A DNA stretch of 64,000 nt, from assembly GCA_013178165.1 (NCBI GenBank), contig JABLXG010000015.1:62001-126000 (forward strand), written 5' to 3'. The position numbers were made by a program, and so were the translations under genes. Numbering within the stretch: the first letter of the stretch is position 1; the number at the start of each line of letters is the position of its first letter. The notes beneath the pieces were generated by a model. That model did not search any database. It had not been told where the DNA came from and was given only the letters and a program-made list of their open reading frames with translations. Origin of the DNA: Anaerolineae bacterium. GTDB taxonomy: Bacteria; Chloroflexota; Anaerolineae; Aggregatilineales; Ch27. Positions 57,788-64,000 of the stretch are shown piece after piece.

Positions 57788-59221
57788 ATGACGACTCTTG
57801 CCGCGCCGGTCCGGAACGCCCGCTGTCTGACCATTGACACTGTCCGCGAGAACATCGTCGGCATTGATGCACAGGTCCCCCTGCTGGACGGCACAACACG
57901 CCCCTATGTCAACTTTGATAACGCCGCCAGCACCCCCGCCCTGCGCCCGGTGCTGGACAAGGTCAACGAATTCATGACCTGGTATTCCAGCGTCCACCGC
58001 GGCAGCGGCTTCAAGAGCCAGGTGGCCACGGAAGCCTATGAGGCCGCCCACGCGATCGCCTTGCGCTTTGTCGGCGCGGACCCGGCTACCCACACGGCCA
58101 TCTTCGGCAAGAACAGCACGGAAGCGCTCAACAAGCTGGCCAACCGCTTCCCCTTTCAGCCGGGCGACGTAGTGCTGACCACGCTGATGGAACACCATTC
58201 CAACGATCTGCCCTGGCGCAAGGTGGCCCATGTGGAGCATGTCCTGCCGGACTCCAGCGGGGCGCTGGACGAGGCTCACTTTGACCGGCTGCTGGAACGC
58301 TACGCCGGGCGGGTGAAGCTGGTGGCGGTGACCGGGGCCTCTAATGTGACCGGTTACATCAACCCCATTCATCGCCTCGCCGAGAAAGCGCACGCTGCCG
58401 GGGCGCAAATCCTGGTGGATGTGGCCCAGCTGGCCCCGCACCGGGCGGTGGAGATGCGCCCGCTGGACGATCCCGGCCATCTGGATTATGTGGTGCTTTC
58501 CGCCCACAAGATGTACGCGCCGTTCGGCACTGGCGCCCTGATCGGGCGGCGGGATACCTTCCTGGAAGGCGATCCGGATATGGTCGGCGGCGGCGTGGTC
58601 GACATTGTGACGGTCAATTCCGTCAAGTGGGCCGGTCTGCCCGATCGGGAAGAAGCCGGCAGCCCCAATGTCGTCGGCGCGGTAGCCATGGCCCAGGCCA
58701 TGTTGTGCCTGGAAGCGATCGGCATGGACGCTCTGGCCGAACATGAGGCCGTCCTGACAGCGCGCCTGCTGGAACGGCTGGGCCGCATCCCCGGCGTGCG
58801 TGTCTTTGGCATCACCGATCCCGCCCGCGCCCGTGACAAGGTTGGGGTGGTGCCCTTCATCGTGGAAGGGATGAGCCACTACCTGGTGGCGGCCATTCTC
58901 AGCGCGGAAGGCGGGATCGGCGTGCGCAATGGCTGCTTCTGCGCCCATCCGTACCTGTTGCACCTGCTGGGCGTGGACGAGCAGCAGGCGGCCTCCTACC
59001 AGCAGGAGATCCACAACGGCGTCAAGGCACACCTGCCCGGTCTGGTGCGGGCCAGCTTTGGCTGCTACAACAACGAAGCGGAAGTCGACTGGTTCGCGGA
59101 GATGCTGGAGCGTATTGTGCGCGGCGACTACCGGGGCCGTTACGTGCAGGACCCGGCCAGCGGCGCTTACTGGCCGGAAGGCTTCGCCCCCCGGCTGGAG
59201 GCATACTTCCACCTGGGATGA
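57788..59221 (+). CDS. class V aminotransferase, cysteine desulfurase-like
   Basis: The 477-residue PLP protein has YVNFDNAASTPALRPVLDKV at the start, HHSNDLPWRKVAHVEHVLPD, the pyridoxal Asp-containing VDVAQLAPHRAVEMR, and Lys241 in LSAHKMYAPFGTGALIG, which forms the Schiff base. Two cysteines (Cys383, Cys385, NGCFCAHP) sit where the SufS/CsdA catalytic Cys belongs. It is longer than typical SufS (about 410) because of extra segments at both ends. No iron-sulfur assembly partner is adjacent, so a desulfurase role is likely by similarity but the pathway is unknown. AGGAG lies eight bases before the ATG. Confidence 0.85.
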   Translation: MTTLAAPVRNARCLTIDTVRENIVGIDAQVPLLDGTTRPYVNFDNAASTPALRPVLDKVNEFMTWYSSVHRGSGFKSQVATEAYEAAHAIALRFVGADPATHTAIFGKNSTEALNKLANRFPFQPGDVVLTTLMEHHSNDLPWRKVAHVEHVLPDSSGALDEAHFDRLLERYAGRVKLVAVTGASNVTGYINPIHRLAEKAHAAGAQILVDVAQLAPHRAVEMRPLDDPGHLDYVVLSAHKMYAPFGTGALIGRRDTFLEGDPDMVGGGVVDIVTVNSVKWAGLPDREEAGSPNVVGAVAMAQAMLCLEAIGMDALAEHEAVLTARLLERLGRIPGVRVFGITDPARARDKVGVVPFIVEGMSHYLVAAILSAEGGIGVRNGCFCAHPYLLHLLGVDEQQAASYQQEIHNGVKAHLPGLVRASFGCYNNEAEVDWFAEMLERIVRGDYRGRYVQDPASGAYWPEGFAPRLEAYFHLG

Positions 59222-59237
59222 TGGTGAGGCGATGCGC

Positions 59238-61133
59238 TCACCGTTCCCGCCCGCGTACGATCACCTGGCCCAGCAGCAGGCGGTCGGATTGCCGTCCGTT
59301 CGGGCGCGTGACCGGCAGGCGGACGCCCGTCCGCCAGTCGTAGACCATCAACATGGCCCGGTATTCCCCCGGCAGCAGATCGCCGGTCGGCAGGATGACC
59401 TGCTGGCAGGCACAACGATCCAGCGGCAGTCCAACATCCACCTGGGCGGCCAGATCGCCCGCGCTATCGTACAGGTGCACCGCCAGCGAGTAAGTGTAGG
59501 GCGGCACGTCTTCGCCCTGCCGCCACCCGATCAGCAACGTGTGATCGCCGCCGACCACCGGCGGCAGTGGAGCGAGATGGGTCAGGGCGATGTCGTCGCC
59601 AAAGCGGACGATCGGCGGGGCTGCTTCTGCCGCACAGCAACAGGCCGGGGCGCGGGCATATAGCTCCAGCGATAGGCCCGGCCGATCCACCGCCCGCCGG
59701 CACAGGCCGAAATCCGCCGCCAGCGCCGCCTGCACGGCGTCCAGCGCGGCGGCGTAAGGATCGGGCTGCGAGCGGTGTTCCAGGGCCAGCCAGGCGCGGG
59801 TGGTCTGGCCCAGGAAGCTGGCCGCCGCCACGCTAAAATCCTCCCCTTCGCCGGGCGCGTAGGTCAGCCAGTCGGTATACAGCTTGTGCAGCCCCAGATC
59901 GTGGATGTCGTACTCGATCACATCGGAGATCGGCCAGGTCGGTACGGGCGCATGATATACCAGCACATCCCCGGCGCGGGCCTCCGCCTGCAGGGTGCGG
60001 GTCAGATCACCCAGCGGCAGGTGCCGCCGGAAGAGATCGCCCCGGTCGTTGTTGTAGAACAGGATGTCGACCAGCGTGGAGTCGAGCGCGTACCAGACGC
60101 CGCTTACAATCCACGCGGCGGCGACAGCCAGGGCCAGCCAGCGACAGCGCGGCGCATGCCATAGCCGGTCGATCCCCAGACCGGCGATAAGCGCCAGCAG
60201 CGGCCAGAGCATCAGCAGGTAGCGCACATGGGTGATCAGCGGCGTGACGGCGTTGATCAGCAGGATCAACCCCAGCAGCGCCCCGGCCAGGAACCAGATC
60301 AGTCGCGCCCCGCGTGCCGGGTAGCCAATGGCCGCCCCGCCCGCCACCAGCGCCGGTAGAAACAGCCCATTGCTGAAGGCATAGGCCAGCATGAGCAGCG
60401 CCATAACGGCGGGCATGGCGATCGTCCGCCCGCCCATGTGCACTGTCTGCTCAACTCCGCGCTCCATCACGCTCAGCCAGGGCAGGAAGAGCAGCGCGCC
60501 CAGCAACGCCGGAATGGCTGTTCGCCGCCAGACGCCAGGCTGCCGTACAAAGAGTAGCTGGTAAAGGCCCAGGCTGAGGGGTAACAGCAGCGCCAGGTAG
60601 TGGGTATAGGCGGCCCCGGCGACCGCCAGCGCCAGCAGCGTCTGGGCAGCCCGACATGGACGCTCCCCGGCAGCCAGGATTCGCCAGTAGGCCAGCAGCA
60701 TTACCGTGGCGACCAGAACAACCAGTGTATACGTGCGCAGTTCATGCAGGTAGTGGGCAAAGAAAGCCGACGCACCCAGCGCCAGCGCAGCGCCCAGTGC
60801 GGCCACTGGAGAGGCCAGATCGCGGCCCAGACGGTAGATCGCCGCCACCGCCAGCACACCCGCCAGCAGGGAAAGCGTCCGGGTGGCCAGTGGAGTCCAC
60901 CCGACCAGCGTCCCCCACAGGTTGACCAGCAAATGGTAGCCAGGCGGGTTGTTCGGCTCGGTTGCCGCCGATTGCCGCCAGACATCTGCCAGGGAATAGG
61001 GGCCGTAGAAGCGCGCCCCGGCTTCCTGCAGGGTGAAGATCTCGTCGTACCACAGCGTATCGTTGAGCTGCACAGCGCCCAGCGCCGTGGTTAGCAAAAG
61101 CAGGAATACCACCAGCCAGCCAGTGCGGTTCAT
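59238..61133 (-). CDS. GT39/ArnT-like membrane glycosyltransferase
   Basis: The 631-residue protein has about twelve membrane helices and a C-terminal beta-rich domain. After the first helix comes DTLWYDEIFTLQEAG, the Asp-Glu loop used by GT-C enzymes of the PMT/ArnT family for metal and lipid-phosphate sugar binding. Later segments (LHELRTYTLVVLVATVMLLAYW) match the same family. It would move a sugar from a polyprenyl-phosphate donor onto a glycan or protein outside the membrane. ATG 61133 follows AGAGGATC; the frame's first 30 codons up to 61223 are not supported. It is convergent with the aminotransferase gene. Confidence 0.85.
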   Translation of the reverse strand: MNRTGWLVVFLLLLTTALGAVQLNDTLWYDEIFTLQEAGARFYGPYSLADVWRQSAATEPNNPPGYHLLVNLWGTLVGWTPLATRTLSLLAGVLAVAAIYRLGRDLASPVAALGAALALGASAFFAHYLHELRTYTLVVLVATVMLLAYWRILAAGERPCRAAQTLLALAVAGAAYTHYLALLLPLSLGLYQLLFVRQPGVWRRTAIPALLGALLFLPWLSVMERGVEQTVHMGGRTIAMPAVMALLMLAYAFSNGLFLPALVAGGAAIGYPARGARLIWFLAGALLGLILLINAVTPLITHVRYLLMLWPLLALIAGLGIDRLWHAPRCRWLALAVAAAWIVSGVWYALDSTLVDILFYNNDRGDLFRRHLPLGDLTRTLQAEARAGDVLVYHAPVPTWPISDVIEYDIHDLGLHKLYTDWLTYAPGEGEDFSVAAASFLGQTTRAWLALEHRSQPDPYAAALDAVQAALAADFGLCRRAVDRPGLSLELYARAPACCCAAEAAPPIVRFGDDIALTHLAPLPPVVGGDHTLLIGWRQGEDVPPYTYSLAVHLYDSAGDLAAQVDVGLPLDRCACQQVILPTGDLLPGEYRAMLMVYDWRTGVRLPVTRPNGRQSDRLLLGQVIVRGRER

Positions 61134-61213
61134 GATCCTCTGGCCCGATTGTCCTTCTCGTCGCCTCCCGGCGACCGTACATCTGGTCAGGAGGCATCGG
61201 GCGGGATATGACC

Positions 61214-61222
61214 ATCGTAGCA
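61214..61222 (-). promoter_or_regulatory. -10 for the GT39-like gene
   Basis: Minus-strand TGCTACGAT, about 80 bases before the ATG. Confidence 0.4.
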
Positions 61223-61288
61223 CGTCCTGCCAGGGAGGAATATGGCCCTTTGCGCCTAGCGCCGTCCAGCGCGGGCAGGGAAAAGCAC

Positions 61289-61312
61289 AGCGCCGGCGCG
61301 GGGGCCGGCGCT
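61289..61312 (-). terminator. intrinsic terminator of the UDP-sugar dehydrogenase gene
   Basis: AGCGCCGGC (61289-61297) pairs perfectly with GCCGGCGCT (61304-61312) around six bases. On the minus strand it is followed by GTGCTTTTCCC, a short T-run. Confidence 0.7.
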
Positions 61313-61346
61313 GAACTACAGGCTCAGGTCAGGTCGCTGGGGCGGT

Positions 61347-62657
61347 TTACAGGCTGACGACCCGCGCTTTGCCGCTGAAGCCTTTGGTGGCGTTGCGTGT
61401 GTCCACCACCAGCCGGGCGTTATCCAGAATCCACTGCCGGTCGTAGGCGCTGTGATCGGTCACCCAGACGACTGCGTCAGCCTTCGCCAGCCAGTCAGCG
61501 GTCAGCTCGACGCTCTGCAGCGCGCGACCATCGAGCTTGATCGAGGGGATATAGGGGTCGTGGTAGGTGACGGAAGCGCCCTTTTCCTCCAGCAGATGAA
61601 TCACGTCCAGCGCCGGGCTTTCCCGCACGTCGTCGATATCCTTCTTGTAGGCCACGCCCAGCACAGCGATCCGGCTGCCGCGCACCGCCTTGCCCTCGTC
61701 GTTGAGCGCACTGGCTACCTTATTGACCACGTAATAAGGCATCGAGGTATTGATCTCGCTGGCCAGCTCGATGAAGCGGGCGTTGTAATTGAGCGCCTTC
61801 AGCTTCCAGCTCAGATACAACGGATCGATCGGGATGCAGTGCCCGCCCAGGCCAGGGCCGGGATAGAAGGGCATGAAGCCGAACGGCTTGGTGGAGGCCG
61901 CTTCAATCACCTCCCAGACGTTGACGCCGAGCTTGTCGCACATGATCGCCATCTCGTTGACCAGGCCGATGTTCACCGCGCGGAAGGTATTCTCCAGCAG
62001 TTTGACCATCTCTGCCGTGCGGGGGGAAGAGACCGGCACGACCCGGTCGATAGCTTTGGTGTAGAGGGCGGCCACGATCTCGGTGCAGGCCGGGGTTACG
62101 CCGCCGACCACCTTGGGCGTGTTGCGGGTCTGGTAGACCCGGTTGCCGGGGTCGACCCGCTCCGGCGAGAAGGCGATAAACACATCCTCGCCCACCTTGA
62201 GGCCGGCCGGTTCCGTGAGTTGCGGGACGATGACCTCATCGGTGGTGCCAGGGTAGGTGGTGCTTTCCAGCACAACGATCATGTCGCGGTGCATAAACGG
62301 AGCCAGCGACTCCGTAGCCGCGTAGATGTAGGACATATCCGGGTCTTTGGTCTTGCGCAGCGGTGTCGGCACGCAGATCAGCACGGCGTCCATCTCACGC
62401 AGGGGGGCGTACTCAGTCGTGGCGCTCAGGCGGCCTTCCCGGACAAGAGCCGCCACCGTCTCGGTGGGCACATCCGGGATGTAGCTCTGCCCCCGGTTGA
62501 GCTGATCAACCTTCTTCGTTTGCGGGTCGACGCCCAGGACGCGGTAACCGGCCCGCCCGAATTCGACGGCCAGCGGCAGGCCGACATACCCCATGCCGAT
62601 CACGCCGATCCGGGCCGTGCGATCCTCGATGCGCTGCAAAAGAGCCTCGCGACTCAT
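61347..62657 (-). CDS. UDP-N-acetyl-D-mannosamine/glucosamine-type 6-dehydrogenase
   Basis: The 436-residue protein is an NAD-dependent UDP-sugar dehydrogenase that oxidises C6 of a UDP-HexNAc to the uronic acid. It has the NAD loop IGVIGMGYVGLPLAVEFGRAGY, the ESTTYPGTTDEVIVP and AFSPERVDPGN motifs, and the catalytic Cys274 in GPGLGGHCIPIDPLYLSW. The SPERVDPGN and GGHCIPIDP versions are those of the WecC/WbpA group acting on N-acetyl sugars rather than UDP-glucose. It starts with AAGGAG in place. The product feeds surface polysaccharide, in keeping with the flippase gene next upstream. Confidence 0.93.
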   Translation of the reverse strand: MSREALLQRIEDRTARIGVIGMGYVGLPLAVEFGRAGYRVLGVDPQTKKVDQLNRGQSYIPDVPTETVAALVREGRLSATTEYAPLREMDAVLICVPTPLRKTKDPDMSYIYAATESLAPFMHRDMIVVLESTTYPGTTDEVIVPQLTEPAGLKVGEDVFIAFSPERVDPGNRVYQTRNTPKVVGGVTPACTEIVAALYTKAIDRVVPVSSPRTAEMVKLLENTFRAVNIGLVNEMAIMCDKLGVNVWEVIEAASTKPFGFMPFYPGPGLGGHCIPIDPLYLSWKLKALNYNARFIELASEINTSMPYYVVNKVASALNDEGKAVRGSRIAVLGVAYKKDIDDVRESPALDVIHLLEEKGASVTYHDPYIPSIKLDGRALQSVELTADWLAKADAVVWVTDHSAYDRQWILDNARLVVDTRNATKGFSGKARVVSL

Positions 62658-62726
62658 ACGTGAACTCCTTGGAGAAAACCGGCGGGCCGGATTCGGAAGC
62701 TACGCTGGCCTGCCATGCTGGGGTCT

Positions 62727-62735
62727 AGTGTACCA
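62727..62735 (-). promoter_or_regulatory. -10 for the UDP-sugar dehydrogenase gene
   Basis: Minus-strand TGGTACACT, about 70 bases before the ATG. It lies between the flippase stop (62803) and the dehydrogenase. Confidence 0.4.
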
Positions 62736-62802
62736 TCCCGGCGGGCTGCGGTCACGGGTTGCAAGGCGGCCGTCAGGCAGGCGGTGGAAAACAGCGCCGC
62801 AA

Positions 62803-64000
62803 TCAGCGCCTGGCGGCCTGCTCTGCGGCCAGCCGTTGCAGGCGCGGCCAGATCAGGGCGATGGTCAGCCCGACAGACAGGCTATAGATCAGGACGATCG
62901 CCCACGCGCCGCCAACCTCGCCATAGCTGGCGACCAGCCAGAGGCCGGGTACAGCCATCACCAGCAGCGCTCCGATTTTGATCACCAGGATGCCGCGCAT
63001 AACGCGCAACGTGCGGTACAGCGGGCCAAACACGCCGCCGATCCCGGTCACCAGACCAAACAGGCACAACACCCGGATCACGGGGATGGCCGGGATGTAT
63101 TCCTCCCCCAGGATGGGCGCGACCAGCGGGGCCAGCAGGGCAAAGCCCCCGTACAACGCCACGGCGCTGGGGATCAGGTAGCGCAGCACACGGCGCACGT
63201 TGTCCACCAGGCGGATGTAGTCGCCCTGACCGGCCAGGGCCGGCAGGCGCGCCTCCAGGTTGGTCAGGATGCCGTTGAAGAGCAGATTCACGTAGCTGAG
63301 GGCGTGCAGTCCCAGCCGCAAAAAGCCCGCCGCTGCCGCCCCGCTGATCATCGCCAGCGCCTGCACCGGCAGCAGCGTGTACAGGGCAGCCACGTTCTTA
63401 TCCACGGCCAGCAGAAAGCCAAGGCGCCAGTGGGGGCGCGGTGAATTGCGGCGGGCGGCGCCGAGTACTTCGCCTACCGTTGGTAGCAATTCTGGACGCT
63501 GGCGCTGCAGGCGGCGGTAGAGGATCAGGCTACCGACGGCCTTGATGGCCGCGGTCGCCACCAGCGCCCCGATCACGCCCGCCGCGCCCCAGCCCAGCAG
63601 GACAACCACGATCTTGAGCACTGCCTCGATCAGGTTGGCCACGTTGTCCAGCAGGGTATAGCCGTGCATGATGCGCAGGGCCTGCAATACCAGCAACAGC
63701 AGGTTGTGCCAGGGCAGGAAGAACAATGTCAGCATGTAGACCAGCAGCAGATCGCTGATCAACGGGTTGATGGCCAGCAGCGGGCCGAAGAGGGCCGCTG
63801 CCAGCAACGCCAGGACAGCAACCGCCAGCGAGATTTGCGCAAAAAACGCCATCTGATCGCGGACGCGATCCCGGTCTCCGGCCCCGATCGCCTCCGCCAG
63901 ACGGGTGATCGTACTGGGGCCAAGGCCGGTCAGGTTGAAGGTCATCAGCAGGCCGTAGCTGTTGAGCACCAGCTGGTAGACACCGTAGGCTTCCCGCCCC
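62803..64000 (-). CDS. Wzx-like polysaccharide flippase, N-terminus cut by the window edge
   Basis: About 399 residues of a polytopic membrane protein are visible, with about ten or eleven hydrophobic helices. The frame stays open to base 64000. The upstream codons read GREAYGVYQLVLNSYGLL, the family's usual second stretch after the first helix, so only a few dozen residues are missing. Members of the MATE/MVF superfamily move lipid-linked oligosaccharide units across the inner membrane. The codon at 63967-63969 is GTG in the middle of the gene, not a start. The UDP-sugar dehydrogenase follows 145 bases downstream. Confidence 0.9.
   Translation of the reverse strand, partial: GREAYGVYQLVLNSYGLLMTFNLTGLGPSTITRLAEAIGAGDRDRVRDQMAFFAQISLAVAVLALLAAALFGPLLAINPLISDLLLVYMLTLFFLPWHNLLLLVLQALRIMHGYTLLDNVANLIEAVLKIVVVLLGWGAAGVIGALVATAAIKAVGSLILYRRLQRQRPELLPTVGEVLGAARRNSPRPHWRLGFLLAVDKNVAALYTLLPVQALAMISGAAAAGFLRLGLHALSYVNLLFNGILTNLEARLPALAGQGDYIRLVDNVRRVLRYLIPSAVALYGGFALLAPLVAPILGEEYIPAIPVIRVLCLFGLVTGIGGVFGPLYRTLRVMRGILVIKIGALLVMAVPGLWLVASYGEVGGAWAIVLIYSLSVGLTIALIWPRLQRLAAEQAARR

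Noticed and set aside
63398-63406. DnaA-box-like TTATCCACG
   Set aside because: A single site inside the flippase gene, with no cluster and far from dnaA.

Overview
The window is a 64 kb stretch of high-GC bacterial chromosome with dense, mostly operon-like gene packing. The gene set suggests a member of the Chloroflexota, probably class Anaerolineae. The signs are Thr/Pro-rich TPTPTP linkers in five envelope proteins, a giant multi-GAF histidine kinase, an archaeal-type fructose-bisphosphate aldolase/phosphatase, a SpoVS protein, a fused glycyl-tRNA synthetase, and a cluster of membrane proteins of unknown function around a MutL/GlmL-like ATPase. This assignment is inference from content; there is no rRNA gene, and I recognised no tRNA gene.

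Layout. 1-8.2 kb: a partial gene, a small basic protein with its own terminator, fused glyQS, a ZIP metal transporter behind a DtxR/MntR-like operator, an XPB-N-terminal-like protein, a decayed galactokinase-like protein and a SlyD-type isomerase. 8.2-20.7 kb: metabolic and housekeeping genes (M20 peptidase, sugar-dehydrogenase-like lipoprotein, dtd, roadblock, FHA, aldo/keto reductase, DUF2723-type membrane protein, GH1 glucosidase, FBP aldolase/phosphatase behind a terminator-bearing leader, PHP phosphoesterase, SpoVS). 20.7-23.4 kb: dnaA with a long structured leader and no dnaN or visible DnaA-box cluster, then a metallophosphatase.

23.5-33.5 kb is the most unusual part: about eight co-directional genes encoding membrane proteins, a 1085-residue protein with about twelve short P-[DEA]-W-[LFY] motifs, a MutL/GlmL-like actin-fold ATPase with no glutamate mutase nearby, a barrel-sandwich/KOW-like protein and an acidic LPSTG-tailed protein. 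A 16-bp tandem repeat closes the region.

33.8-41.9 kb carries signalling and membrane-stress genes: an AAA/STAND-type ATPase with a C-terminal winged helix, a receiver-histidine kinase, PspA, a Ser/Thr kinase with zinc ribbon and membrane domain, a coiled-coil membrane protein, NfeD and a GNAT acetyltransferase. 41.9-46.3 kb is a minus-strand operon headed by tsaD. At 46.4-46.7 kb lies a decayed transposase end, followed by an amidase, a glutaredoxin-like gene and the 1651-residue multi-GAF kinase. 53.8-64 kb is mainly a surface-polysaccharide and sugar-nucleotide region (cytidylyltransferase, CBS protein, GT4, GT39-like transferase, UDP-sugar dehydrogenase, Wzx-like flippase running off the window), with an AEC transporter and a cysteine-desulfurase-like protein.

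Across the window, transcription units tend to begin with an extended -10 element of the form [T/C]G[C/G]TAnnnT, often with no recognisable -35. Two genes (23524 and 46755) have this element so close to the ATG that their transcripts would be leaderless.
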